Below are positions 25,812 to 35,378 of a stretch of DNA of 64,000 bases, in pieces. This DNA is from Rhizobium sp. CCGE531. Its GTDB lineage: Bacteria > Pseudomonadota > Alphaproteobacteria > Rhizobiales > Rhizobiaceae. A program made the position numbers and the translations under genes. The notes below the pieces were generated by a model. That model saw nothing but the letters and a program-made list of their open reading frames with translations, was not told where the DNA came from and did not search any database. Positions within the stretch are counted from its first letter, which is position 1. Every line of letters starts with the position of its first letter. The stretch lies in NCBI RefSeq assembly GCF_003627795.1, contig NZ_CP032684.1, positions 3,387,001-3,451,000 of the forward strand, read 5' to 3'.

Positions 25812-28373
25812 ATGGCAGTATTTCCTCAAAAGGCGAAGGTCGTCATCATCGGGCTTGGCGGTATCGTCGGTGCATCGATCGCCCACCATCTGATCGAACG
25901 CGGCTGGGACGATATTGTCGGCATCGACAAGTCCGGTATCCCAACCGATATCGGCTCGACCGCCCATGCTTCCGACTTCTGCTACACGACCAGCCATGAT
26001 TTCCTCTCCTGCTGGACAACCCTCTATTCCATCGATTTCTACGATAAGCTCGGCCACTATGCCCGCGTCGGCGGCCTGGAAGTCGCCCGCGTCGGCGATG
26101 ATGACCGCATGGCGGAAATCAAGCGCAAGGTCACCTCGGGCAAGGCCTTCGGCACGCGCGTGAGCCTGGTCGACCCAGCCGAGATCAAGGAGAAATTCCC
26201 GCTGATCGAGGAAAGCATGGTACAGGGCGGCATGTGGGATCCGGATGCCGGCCTCGTCATTCCCCGTTCGCAGACGGTTGCGGGTAAGCTGATCGATCAG
26301 GGCGAAAAGAGCGGCAAGCTGCAATCCTTCGCCAATACGCCGGCTCAATCACTCATTGCCAAGGACGGCCGCATCAGCGGCGTCGTCACCCACCGCGGCA
26401 CGATCGAGGCCGAATATGTCATCGTCTGCGCCGGCCTCTGGGGCCGCCTGATCGCCGAAATGGTCGGCGAAGACCTGCCGGTCATGCCGGTCGACCACCC
26501 GCTGACCTTCTTCGGCCCCTATAATGAATTTGCCGGCACGGGCAAGGAAATCGGCTTCCCGCTGATGCGCGACCAGGGCAACTCAGCCTATATGCGCGAC
26601 ACCGGCGATCCGAAAACGGCCGAAGGCGGCCAGATCGAATGGGGTTACTACGAAGAGAAGAACCCGCGTCTCTGCCATCCGCGCGACCTCCTCGAAAAGC
26701 ACGAGGCACGCCTTTCGCCTTCGCAACGCGACCTCGACATGGAACAGATCATCGAGCCGCTCGAACGCGCCATGGAACTGACGCCGATCCTCGGCGAGCT
26801 CGGCTATAACGAAGGCCATTCCTTCAACGGCCTGCTGCAGGTCACCACCGATGGCGGCCCTTCGGTCGGCGAAAGCCAGAAGGTTCGTGGGCTTTGGTAT
26901 TGCGTCGCCATCTGGGTGAAGGATGGTCCGGGCTTCGGCAAGCTCGTCGCCGACTGGATGACGGACGGCCGCACGTCGATCGACCACAACAAGATCGATT
27001 ATTCCCGCTTCTATCCGCATATGCTGGAAGAAAGTTTCATCGAAAGCCGCTGCACCGAGGCGGCGCAGAAGATCTACAATCCGGCCGTCCATCCGCGCGA
27101 ACCTTACGCGACCGGCCGCAGTGTCCGCCGCTCGCCCTTCTGGGAGCGCGAAAAGGAACTCGGCGGCCATTTCATGGAGCTCGGCGGCTGGGAGCGCGCG
27201 CATGGCTACGCCGCAAACGAGCACCTGCTGGAAAAATACGGCGATCGCATACCGGTGCGCGAGAACGAATGGGACAACCGCCACTTCTGGCGCGTCTCCA
27301 ATGCCGAGCATCTGGCCTTGAGCGAAGATTGCGGCATCATCAACCTCTCGCATTTCGCCATGTATGACATCGAAGGGCCTGACCAAGTCGAGCTGCTGGA
27401 ATGGCTCTGCGCGGCCAAGATCGGCGGCGACGCCAACATCGGCAAGGGCATCTATACCCACTTCCTCGACGACGAGGGCATGGTGCGCGCCGATTTCACC
27501 GTGATCCGCATGGCCGATCGTTGCCGTCTCATCGACGGCGCCGATGCCGGTCCGCGTGATTTCCACTACATGCGTCGTGTTGCCGAGGATAAGGGTTTCG
27601 ACGTCACCATCACCGACGTCACCGAACGTTACGTCACGATCGGCATCTGGGGACCGAATGCCCGCGCCAAGCTGCAGAAAGTGGTCGAAAGCCCGGAAAG
27701 TCTGTCGCACGACAACTTCCCCTTCGCCGCGATCAAGCAGATCCGCATCGCCGGCAAGAATGTCACCGCGTTCCGCATTTCTTATGTCGGCGAGCAGGGC
27801 TGGGAACTGCACATGACCTATGGCGATGCGCTTCCGGTATGGGATGCGCTGCGCTCGACGGGCGCCATCGCCGTCGGCGTCGAGACCTATGCCAACAGCC
27901 GCCGCATGGAAAAGAGCCTTCGCCTGCAGAATGCCGACCTGCTGACGGAATATAATCTGCTCGAAGCCGATCTCGCCCGCCCGAAGGTCAAGGAAGCCGA
28001 TTTCCGCGGCAAGGCGAAGCACCTCGAATATCGCGCCCGCGAACACCAGCCCGCCATGCTCTGCACGCTCGTCGTTACCGATAATGTGGATTCCAACGGC
28101 GTGGCACGCTACCCCGTCGGCATCCTGCCGGTCATGGACCCCGAAACCGGCGAAACCCTCGTCGACGATCTCGGCCGCCGCTCCTTCACCACATCGATCG
28201 CCTACGGCCCGACCATCGGCAAGAATATCGCGCTGGCCTACCTCCCCTGGTCCCATGCCCAGGAAGGCCGCAAGCTGAAGGTCGAATATTTCGGCGAGAC
28301 CTACCCGGTGGAAGTAGCGGGCGTCGGCTACAAGCCGCTCTACGACGCGGAGAACCTGAAGCCGAGGAGCTGA
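25812..28373 (+). CDS. FAD oxidoreductase-GcvT fusion (dimethylglycine/sarcosine dehydrogenase type)
   Basis: This 853-residue protein oxidises N-methyl groups and passes the one-carbon unit to folate in the same chain. Residues 1-430 are a DAO-type FAD domain with GLGGIVGASIAHHL (dinucleotide motif) and the GSTAHASDF segment near 50, where covalently flavinylated relatives have a histidine. Residues from about 490 to 850 are an aminomethyltransferase (GcvT) domain: NLSHFAMYDIEGPDQVELLEWL, RISYVGEQGWELHM, VGVETYANSRRMEK. Substrate in this subfamily is dimethylglycine, sarcosine or methylated amines and cannot be picked from sequence. A poor ribosome site (GGTCG) precedes the ATG. Confidence 0.9.
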   Translation: MAVFPQKAKVVIIGLGGIVGASIAHHLIERGWDDIVGIDKSGIPTDIGSTAHASDFCYTTSHDFLSCWTTLYSIDFYDKLGHYARVGGLEVARVGDDDRMAEIKRKVTSGKAFGTRVSLVDPAEIKEKFPLIEESMVQGGMWDPDAGLVIPRSQTVAGKLIDQGEKSGKLQSFANTPAQSLIAKDGRISGVVTHRGTIEAEYVIVCAGLWGRLIAEMVGEDLPVMPVDHPLTFFGPYNEFAGTGKEIGFPLMRDQGNSAYMRDTGDPKTAEGGQIEWGYYEEKNPRLCHPRDLLEKHEARLSPSQRDLDMEQIIEPLERAMELTPILGELGYNEGHSFNGLLQVTTDGGPSVGESQKVRGLWYCVAIWVKDGPGFGKLVADWMTDGRTSIDHNKIDYSRFYPHMLEESFIESRCTEAAQKIYNPAVHPREPYATGRSVRRSPFWEREKELGGHFMELGGWERAHGYAANEHLLEKYGDRIPVRENEWDNRHFWRVSNAEHLALSEDCGIINLSHFAMYDIEGPDQVELLEWLCAAKIGGDANIGKGIYTHFLDDEGMVRADFTVIRMADRCRLIDGADAGPRDFHYMRRVAEDKGFDVTITDVTERYVTIGIWGPNARAKLQKVVESPESLSHDNFPFAAIKQIRIAGKNVTAFRISYVGEQGWELHMTYGDALPVWDALRSTGAIAVGVETYANSRRMEKSLRLQNADLLTEYNLLEADLARPKVKEADFRGKAKHLEYRAREHQPAMLCTLVVTDNVDSNGVARYPVGILPVMDPETGETLVDDLGRRSFTTSIAYGPTIGKNIALAYLPWSHAQEGRKLKVEYFGETYPVEVAGVGYKPLYDAENLKPRS

Positions 28374-28383
28374 TCTCTCACAG

Positions 28384-28416
28384 ACCGGAAGGCGAGGTCA
28401 TGCCGAGCTTTCCGGT
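28384..28416. terminator. Imperfect bidirectional terminator-like hairpin
   Basis: ACCGGAA and TTTCCGGT frame a partly paired stem in the 45-bp gap between the converging oxidoreductase and hydrolase genes. There is no long T run. Confidence 0.45.
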
Positions 28417-28418
28417 TG

Positions 28419-29282
28419 TTAGGCCGTGTGATCGATGATGGCCTGCACCATCTCGTCAATGTCGCCTTCATGGATCTCGTGCCCTCCACCATCGAACCGG
28501 TGCAGCCGTCCATTTTGCACGACCTTGGTGAAGGCCTCCCCGTACTCTATGGGAAACAGCGGATCCGCTGTGCCGTGGATCGCAAGGACCGGCAGCTTGA
28601 TATCGGAGGCCTGCAGCCTTGTAGGCCTTTCCTCACTCACGAGCGTGAAATGGTTCGTGGCGCTGACAAATGACGGCGCCCGCGCCATGTCGCGGGCGAT
28701 CAAGGCACTTGCAGCATCAGGATCATGCGGATGCCTGGTGCCGGCAAGCATGGCCGTCTCGCGACGCAGAAAATCGGCGATATCCTCAAGGTTCGACCAG
28801 TCGATTGCTTCGGCCGACCTGGAATGCTCCTGATAGGCTCTTGTCGAGGAGGGCAAACCCTCGACCGCAAGCGGTGATGTGCTGATCAGCGTGACCGTCC
28901 GCACACGCCGGGGATGGCGCAACGCTACTTCCTGCGCAACGGCGGCGCCCATCGACATGCCCGCCACATGCGCCGTTTCCAATCCATAGCCGTCGAGAAT
29001 GGCGATGGCATCGTCGGCCAGATCGCTGAACGAATAACGGGGCTCGCCTTGCGGATCGTGCGTCGAGAGGCCGGTGTCGCGCTGGTCGTATCGGATCACA
29101 TAGCGCTGGCGGGCGGCGAACGCCTCGCAGAACCTGTCCGGCCACCACAGCATTGAAACCATCATCCCTATGATCAATACTATGGGCGGACCGGAGGGAT
29201 CACCGAAAGCCTGGGTCTGCAGCTTCGCTCCCCTGACCTCGACTGACATCCCGGTGACGACGAATGGTCCCGTTCGTTCCAT
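28419..29282 (-). CDS. Alpha/beta hydrolase (esterase or lactonase type)
   Basis: The cytoplasmic alpha/beta hydrolase has nucleophile GMSMGAA (about 118), aspartate in HGTADPLFP (about 235) and histidine in GGGHEIHEG (near 265). A tryptophan-rich stretch SMLWWPDRFC follows the oxyanion region, as in aclacinomycin methylesterase relatives. The start at 29282 (287 residues) is chosen over the 309-residue frame from 29348 because a purine-rich TGGATGGA precedes it. The substrate is not known. Confidence 0.8.
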   Translation of the reverse strand: MERTGPFVVTGMSVEVRGAKLQTQAFGDPSGPPIVLIIGMMVSMLWWPDRFCEAFAARQRYVIRYDQRDTGLSTHDPQGEPRYSFSDLADDAIAILDGYGLETAHVAGMSMGAAVAQEVALRHPRRVRTVTLISTSPLAVEGLPSSTRAYQEHSRSAEAIDWSNLEDIADFLRRETAMLAGTRHPHDPDAASALIARDMARAPSFVSATNHFTLVSEERPTRLQASDIKLPVLAIHGTADPLFPIEYGEAFTKVVQNGRLHRFDGGGHEIHEGDIDEMVQAIIDHTA

Positions 29283-29520
29283 GACAAAATCCATCCAATT
29301 GCAAATTGCAACTGGAATCCACATTGCATAACTGATCCTATTATGCAATCAGTTTATGAAGAAGGTGCCGCACGAGAAGCGACTTCCATTAGAACAACTC
29401 CAGAAAAGTGCACAGCGATTTTCCATCCGGAATTGCGTAAGAACAATGAGTTAGAGCTGTTCTGATATCTCGCGGGAACTGAACACCATGGCGGTTAAGA
29501 CGAGATGAGGGAGGCTTGTA

Positions 29521-30296
29521 ATGTTGCAATGTGCCGATTTTTACGACGCTGAACTGTCCCGGCATAACCGGCATTTACGGGCCGTCGCCGGCGTCAAGGC
29601 GCATGACCGCGTGCTTGATATCGGCTGCGGCGCCGGCCAAACCACCCGGGAAGCAGCCCTTGTCGCAATAGAAGGCGGCGCGGTCGGCGTGGATACCTCC
29701 GCCGAGATGCTTGAGATTGCGTGGCAACGTTGCGCGGAAGCGGGACTACGCAACGTCGCCTTCGAACTGGGCGACGCACAAAGCCACAACTTTCCAGCGC
29801 CCGGTTTCGATCTCTGCATCAGCCGGTTCGGAGTTATGTTTTTTGCCGATCCGTCGGCGGCATTTGCCAATATCGCCCATGCAATGCGCCCGGGCGGGCG
29901 CCTCGCCTGGATGGTATGGCAAAGCCAGGAGCGCAACAAATGGTCTGGCGCCATCAGGCATGCGCTGGCTCCGGGAGGCGCAATTCCAGAAAACGCCGGC
30001 AAGCCGTTTTCGCTCGGCGATCCCGCCATAGCCAAAGAGCTACTGAGCGCTGCCGACTTCACCTCGATCGACTTCTTCGAGGTGGAGGAACCGTCTTTTA
30101 CGGAGCGAATGTCGACGCCTCCCTTAATGCCCTTAGCGGCCTCTATATGGTCAAGGACGCGCTCACGCGCACCGATGAGACACCCGATCAACCACTGCAG
30201 CGGCTGCGTAGTTTGCTGGAAGCGCATATGACCCCCGAAGGCGTGCTCTTCGACTCCCATGCATGGATCATCACAGCTGATCGGGCCAGTGCCTGA
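29521..30296 (+). pseudogene. Class I SAM-dependent methyltransferase broken by a frameshift
   Basis: The reading frame opens at ATG 29521 after GAGGGAGG. It runs through motif I (DIGCGAGQTT), motif II (VGVDTSAEML) and FDLCISRFGVMFFADP. Around 30091-30096 homology continues in another frame: EEP is expected to be followed by VFYGANVDASLNALSG, which is read from frame +2 to the stop at 30296 (VLFDSHAWIITADRAS). A one-base loss fits. In the first frame translation ends at 30231 with a nonsense tail. A sequencing error is the alternative. Confidence 0.7.
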
Positions 30297-30555
30297 GGAG
30301 GCGCAGCCCACGGAGTTGGGGCGCCGCGATAGCTCGGAGCTTGGCCATTGGTGCATGGGCTGGTGTGTGTGGCTGCTTTCGGATTTCTATGGGGAAGGTT
30401 TTGGTTCCGCCGTGAGGCTCTTCCCGGCCCGATGCTTTTCGCGGTCTGGTGACCTATGTGCTCGAGCATTTAGTCACGCGGCTCGGTGTTTGTGGAGCGG
30501 CGTGTTGTTTTTTGGGCGGAGGTTGGGCGTTGCTTTGGGGGGCAAGAACGCAAAG

Positions 30556-30757
30556 AGCCCCTGGGTCGGGGCTTTGTTGATACGTGTCGGGAAGGATTGG
30601 TTTTGTGTGCAGGATTTGTGGTTTTTGTGCCGCGGCGTTGGCTCTGGCTGCTTACGGGCTTGTGAGCAGGCGTTAAATCCTCGACCCGTTAGCAAATACA
30701 CGAACGCCCGCGCGATGGCGGGCTTTGGTGATATTGGTTGCGGGGGCACGCAACCAA
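30556..30757 (-). ncRNA. Structured region resembling phage C4-type antisense RNA
   Basis: Three or four stable hairpins occur in series: TTGGTTGCG/CGCAACCAA (30734-30757), GCCCGC/GCGGGC (30706-30723), GCCTGCTCAC/GTAAGCAGCC (30646-30671, one G-T pair) and AGCCCC/GGGGCT (30556-30573). The minus-strand stretch between them, with AACGGGTCGAGGATTTAACG, looks to me like the C4 antisense RNA of P1-like phages and prophages. This is a resemblance from memory and is not verified. The overlapping 109-codon minus frame is probably a by-product. The whole 523-bp gap 30297-30819 holds no convincing protein gene. Confidence 0.4.
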
Positions 30758-30819
30758 CGATTCCTGCGATTGGTTGAGCGCGGAATACCGAAGCTGGCAG
30801 CATAAACCGTTATCGGTAG

Positions 30820-32034
30820 TCAGATCACTCCATGCGGAGCCGCAATCGTCGATTGGCGAAATGAGATCGCTGGAATGAGAAGCAGGGCGACGATTGCCAA
30901 TAGGCCGACGCCAGCAATTGCATTTGCAAGCCCAACGAGTTCGGCAGCGTGACCGATGAGTGCGGGTCCAATCAAAATTCCAGCATAACCAAGCGTTCCC
31001 GTCGCGGCGATCGCTTGGGGCGTCGGCATCGATTGCTGTACCGCGGCGAGCGAGAAAAGGATCGGGACAATATTTCCCGCAGCCAGCCCTGCGATAGTGA
31101 TGGCCGTCAAGGTCATCAAGACCGTCTCGGCGAAGGCTGTGAAGATGATACCCAACGCAGCCACTGAAATGCCGGCGAAGAGCATCCTGGACTGCCCGAG
31201 GCGTTCAACCGCTTTGTCGCCTACAAATCTACTAACGGTCATCGCGATCGCGAAGAGAGCATAGCCGCTTCCTGAAAATGAGACGTCCAATTTCTTGGAG
31301 GTCAGCAAAATGGCTCCCCAGTCGAGCATCGCGCCTTCCGCCAGGAAGATGACCATCAAGAGCAAGCCGACGAGGAGCACCCCTCCTCTGGGAATCGCAA
31401 AAGACGCCTCGTCCGACGCTGGCTTCGTCTTGAGAAATCCTGGGACCGCCCAAACAATGCAGATGATCATAACCAGTGACGCAACCGCGGAAGCGGCAAG
31501 GACACCAGGCCCGACCGCAACAAGAAAGGTCATACCTGCCGCCCCCACCAGTCCCCCGATACTGTAGACGCCGTGAAACCCTGACATCAGCGGCACGCCT
31601 GCGAGGTCTTGAACTTCAGCTCCATGCATGTTGGTGGCGACATCAATCGCGCCGATTGAGCAACCAAACAGTAGAAGTGCGATTGCGAGGGTTATGGGGT
31701 TCGCCAGCACCGCCATGAGAGGCAGCACCGTGGCTAAGCCCACAGCTCCGGCAATCAGGACTGGCCTGCTTCCCATTTTGTTGGACACTATACCTGCAGT
31801 CGGCATGCCCACGACCGCGCCAAGACCAAGGCACAGAAGCACCGATCCGAGGGTTGCGGAATCTGCGTCGATGCGGCTTTGCGCATACGGCACCATCGGT
31901 GCCCAGCATGCCAGCGCGAAGCCTGAAATGAAGAACGAAAGCCGCGTTGCGCGCTTACTGCCTCGCAACTGCGCATCAGCCTGGGGGTTGGTCGCAAAAT
32001 CCCTGCGGACCAGTTTCAATTTGGAATCTGTCAT
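30820..32034 (-). CDS. MFS transporter (YbjJ-like)
   Basis: The 404-residue protein has twelve hydrophobic helices and the MFS half-motif between helices 2 and 3 (GIVSNKMGSRPV). It resembles E. coli YbjJ and other small-molecule exporters in the placement of SGFHGVYSIGGLVGAAG and GYAGILIGPALIGHAAE. There is no partner gene; the substrate is not known. Confidence 0.85.
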   Translation of the reverse strand: MTDSKLKLVRRDFATNPQADAQLRGSKRATRLSFFISGFALACWAPMVPYAQSRIDADSATLGSVLLCLGLGAVVGMPTAGIVSNKMGSRPVLIAGAVGLATVLPLMAVLANPITLAIALLLFGCSIGAIDVATNMHGAEVQDLAGVPLMSGFHGVYSIGGLVGAAGMTFLVAVGPGVLAASAVASLVMIICIVWAVPGFLKTKPASDEASFAIPRGGVLLVGLLLMVIFLAEGAMLDWGAILLTSKKLDVSFSGSGYALFAIAMTVSRFVGDKAVERLGQSRMLFAGISVAALGIIFTAFAETVLMTLTAITIAGLAAGNIVPILFSLAAVQQSMPTPQAIAATGTLGYAGILIGPALIGHAAELVGLANAIAGVGLLAIVALLLIPAISFRQSTIAAPHGVI

Positions 32035-32273
32035 GGACCTGTCTTTTGATTTGCTGAGGTCCAGCCATGTAATCCTTAGATTGGAGAACGTGTTTTCGAT
32101 AGAATGCCGAATTATGTCGCTATTCCGTCAATCACATGATCAAGATCGGTCTAGGCGCGTGTCCGTTCTTATCGGCTTTATGACGATCGCACGATGCCCG
32201 ACCATCGGGAAGGTTCGCGGGTCCGTCATACCTCTATGCTTGCCGGACGATCGATGCGGCAACCAACGCAGCG

Positions 32274-33002
32274 TCAGTCAGGATCGCGATGATCCGCCAC
32301 GCCTTTCTTCCAATACCCGCTCGCATGAACCGCGCAGGCCTGAAGCGACTGTTGTTTTTTCAGCCCGGCCCTGATCGCAGCAACCTGGCCTGATTCTGCT
32401 GTTAGCCATACGAGGGAACCCGATGGGATGGACAGATCGTTAGCGGCATCAACCAGTGTCTCGCCGAGCTCGCGGCAGAGCCAGCGCACTGAAACCGCCG
32501 CCTCTACGCTTAAGGGCTGCATCTCCTTAGCATTGGCGATCTCAATGAACACGCGCGCTTTCGCTGTTGCAGGAAGCGCCTCCACGATGGCCGCGACAGC
32601 CGGCAGACCCGTCTCGTCTGCGAAAAGGAGATAGTTCCTGGTTTCCGGATCAATCGAGATTCCGCTCCGCGTGTTCGGCCTGCTTATTTCCAGGGTATCA
32701 CCGGCTTTTGCTCGGGACGCCCACCGGGATATGTTGCCCTCGTCGCCGTGCAGCACGAAGTCGAGTTCGAGTTCACTCGTCTTCGGATTGAATCGCCTGA
32801 CGGTATAAGCACGCCCAGGCTGGCGGATCCCATCGGCGTCGCGAACGAAGACTTTAAGGTATTGACCAGACAAATCCGCTCGCAGCCCCGATACCTCCTG
32901 CGCGTCCACGCTTATGCGCTTCAAGAGCGGGGTTATCAGCGTCGCCTTTTTTACCGCCACACTGAAGATATCGTAGGGAGGATTTACATCCGCTTTGTTC
33001 AT
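32274..33002 (-). CDS. Siderophore-interacting protein (ferric-siderophore reductase)
   Basis: This FAD-dependent reductase releases iron from imported ferric siderophores in the cytoplasm. The 242-residue protein begins at ATG 33002 (GAGG 8 bases before; GTG 33008 is possible). Family features: FAD-binding RAYTVRRF, VLHGDEGNISRWA, NADPH-side LLFADETGLPAVAAIVEALP and the C-terminal SGYWKKGVADHRD. No siderophore receptor or ABC system is nearby. Confidence 0.9.
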   Translation of the reverse strand: MNKADVNPPYDIFSVAVKKATLITPLLKRISVDAQEVSGLRADLSGQYLKVFVRDADGIRQPGRAYTVRRFNPKTSELELDFVLHGDEGNISRWASRAKAGDTLEISRPNTRSGISIDPETRNYLLFADETGLPAVAAIVEALPATAKARVFIEIANAKEMQPLSVEAAVSVRWLCRELGETLVDAANDLSIPSGSLVWLTAESGQVAAIRAGLKKQQSLQACAVHASGYWKKGVADHRDPD

Positions 33003-33309
33003 ATCCACACGGCCTCGTCGCTATTGTCCAATTCACCAGGCGCTCTCAAAAACGCTTAAAGGACTTGCGCGACCACCGATATTGAGGAACGGACAGCCTT
33101 TAGCGATATCCTGACACCGGCAGCCGGTTTATGAATTTCTGGCGCTCATCGAGCGTGTTGCAGCCACGGAACGCCGTACTTCTCGAAGACGTTAGCCGAC
33201 GAATCCCGTCGGACGTCATCAAGCCGAGCGTTCCATCTTCCAGGTTCGCTCCATTGTTGGATCCGAGACGTTACCGACTATCGCCGTATCCTGATCTGCG
33301 TGTTCGACA

Positions 33310-34134
33310 TCAGCGCTTGGTGAAGGACCTGCCCTTTTCGGCATACCGTTTTGGGGGAAGACCCATGACCCGACGGAACATGGTGGTGAAGGCGCCGATA
33401 TTACGATAACCCGCCTCGAGCGCGACTGATGTCACCGGCTGTCCCGCCGAAAGACGAGGCATGCTTGCAAACACTATTGCCTGTTGGCGCCAATCGAGAA
33501 AGCTTACGCCCGTCTCTCGGCGGAAAAACCGCGTGAAGGCTCTGCGGCTCATCCCCAGCCTCCCCGCCCAGTCATCAATATGATCGCCTGGCGTCGGAGC
33601 TTCCAAAAAGCCTCGGCATAGTCCTGCCAGCCTTAGATCTGACGGAAACGAGAGCGCAAGATGTTTTTCTTCCAGATTCGTGATCTCTTCGAGCAGGAGT
33701 TCCTGCACGAGACAAGACCTTGTGTTCGCGATGGCAGCTTCCTGAAGTTTGACGGCTTCCAGCAAGAGGCTACGAGCGAGATCCGTCACCTCGAAAACAA
33801 ACGGCTCTTTTCGCCCGGCGCCATCCGTCGGATTCAAGTAAACGGAAACCATCGCAACGTCGCTGACGACGATGTGAGAGTGCGGCAGTCCAGCAGGCAC
33901 CAGGAGGCCATGGCCGGGCGGCGTCATGAAGCGCCCATCGTCCGTTTCCACAACGACCACGCCGGCAAAGACGCAGACAAGCTGGACACGGGCGTGAAGA
34001 TGGCGGGAAACAACGTGAGCCGACGGGTAATGATGCCATCGGAAAACGACACGCTGGTCGCCAAGGGCTTCATCGCCATCATCAAGCGTTTCGGGTGTCG
34101 CGTTCGACACCGAAATCGTGAGATCATGATCCAT
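33310..34134 (-). CDS. AraC-family regulator with cupin sensor domain
   Basis: The 274-residue protein has an N-terminal cupin barrel (RHLHARVQLVCVFAGVVVVETDDGRFMTPPGHGLLVPAGLPHSH, about 45-90) and a C-terminal pair of helix-turn-helix motifs (WAGRLGMSRRAFTRFFRRETGVSF and PVTSVALEAGYRNIGAFTTMFRRVMGLPPKRY). It precedes no gene on its own strand within 300 bp, so its target is uncertain. The gap 33003-33309 shows no gene. Confidence 0.9.
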   Translation of the reverse strand: MDHDLTISVSNATPETLDDGDEALGDQRVVFRWHHYPSAHVVSRHLHARVQLVCVFAGVVVVETDDGRFMTPPGHGLLVPAGLPHSHIVVSDVAMVSVYLNPTDGAGRKEPFVFEVTDLARSLLLEAVKLQEAAIANTRSCLVQELLLEEITNLEEKHLALSFPSDLRLAGLCRGFLEAPTPGDHIDDWAGRLGMSRRAFTRFFRRETGVSFLDWRQQAIVFASMPRLSAGQPVTSVALEAGYRNIGAFTTMFRRVMGLPPKRYAEKGRSFTKR

Positions 34135-34517
34135 CGTGACATTCTCTGATTTGCGCCGTGTGCGAAAGGAATGAACTCTTCAGGATATCTGCTTTCGTCC
34201 TCTCCGCGGGTTCTGACTCATGCAAAACCTACCCGAGGCCGCGATTTGGCAGTCCAGTCACCAATCCACGTGCTCGACACGATCCATTGGCTGCGAAACA
34301 ACCGGCGCGCCGCGCAACACTGCAGCCCTCGCGTTGCGTCTGTCGTACACTCAACTTTTGGGGCAGAATATCAGCCGATTCAGCGCGTAAATATCTGCCG
34401 CCGGCCAATGTGTATTGATGACACGACACTCTGAGATCGGAGCCGCGATCTGCGCCTGAAGCCCGCGCCGTCAACGAGGATGGATAGCGCGACGATCTAT
34501 CGATATAATCGGCGCCG
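34135..34517. other. Divergent gap between two AraC genes
   Basis: This 383-bp gap separates the minus-strand AraC gene from the plus-strand one. It reads as lower-GC, unconstrained sequence. Overlapping short frames have no recognisable product. No clear palindrome was seen. Confidence 0.4.
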
Positions 34518-35288
34518 ATGTTGCGCGCTCGTCAAAATGACTCCGATCCTGATTTCGCCTCCGCTCCTGTTGTGGGCAGGGTCGAAAGCTGGTCGTCAAC
34601 AGAGGCATCGTTCCACAATCACCGGCGCCATCAACTCATTTACGCGATAAAGGGCGTGATCCACGTCTCGACACAAGGGGGCCGATGGGTGCTGCCTCCC
34701 ACACGGGCATTGTGGATATGCGCGAACACGGACCACAAACTGAGTGTGGCGAGAGCAGCCGAAATTCGCGTTCTTTACGTCGATCCGGCAGTTGGTTGCG
34801 CACCCACCTCATCGTCTTGCGTTGTTGTGGAGGTGACGCCGCTCGTACGTGAACTGATCTCGTCGTGCGCGGGTCTGCCGTGGGATTACCAGCCGGGATC
34901 GAAGGAGGCCCGGCTTTGCGAGGTGTTGCTTGATCAGATCGCGACGCTCGACCGCTCGCCTGTCGATCTTCCTATTCCCACCGATCCACGGGGCTTGCGC
35001 ATAGTGGACATGCTCAAGCGCGACCCCTCAAGTCGCGAACCTCTCGCCTCATTGGCTGCACGAGTGGGGGCGAGTTCAAGGACCATCGAACGAATCTTCG
35101 TACGGGAAACCCATCTTGCGTTCGGGGCCTGGCGTCAACGGTTCCGCCTGTTGGCGGCCCTTGAACTTCTGGCCTATGGAGAAGCCGTGACCAATGTCGC
35201 CTTGGATGTCGGTTACGAGTCCGCCTCGAGTTTCGTAGCAGCCTTCCGCGAAACGTTCGGAACGACACCCGCCCGGTTCTTCAAGTGA
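34518..35288 (+). CDS. AraC-family regulator
   Basis: The 256-residue protein has an N-terminal cupin-like domain (FHNHRRHQLIYAIKGVIHVST, about 32-52) and a C-terminal AraC DNA-binding domain (LASLAARVGASSRTIERIF and AVTNVALDVGYESASSFVAAFRETFGTTPARFFK). It has the general layout of NimR/YdhC-type efflux regulators. The gene it controls is not obvious; the downstream ahpF remnant faces the opposite way. Confidence 0.88.
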   Translation: MLRARQNDSDPDFASAPVVGRVESWSSTEASFHNHRRHQLIYAIKGVIHVSTQGGRWVLPPTRALWICANTDHKLSVARAAEIRVLYVDPAVGCAPTSSSCVVVEVTPLVRELISSCAGLPWDYQPGSKEARLCEVLLDQIATLDRSPVDLPIPTDPRGLRIVDMLKRDPSSREPLASLAARVGASSRTIERIFVRETHLAFGAWRQRFRLLAALELLAYGEAVTNVALDVGYESASSFVAAFRETFGTTPARFFK

Positions 35289-35378
35289 GTCGTCCGGCTT
35301 AAGCGGCACCCGCTTCCAACGTCTCACCCGATCGCCGGCTCGCTATCTTCCTCAGGCTCCGACCACCGGTGCGAAAGG

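Noticed and set aside
26583..28256. 557-codon frame antisense to the FAD/GcvT gene
   Set aside because: It mirrors the real gene and lacks a ribosome site and any known domain.
30474..30803. 109-codon minus-strand frame in the structured gap
   Set aside because: It overlaps the hairpins and has proline/lysine-rich sequence without a domain. I consider it a by-product of the possible antisense RNA.
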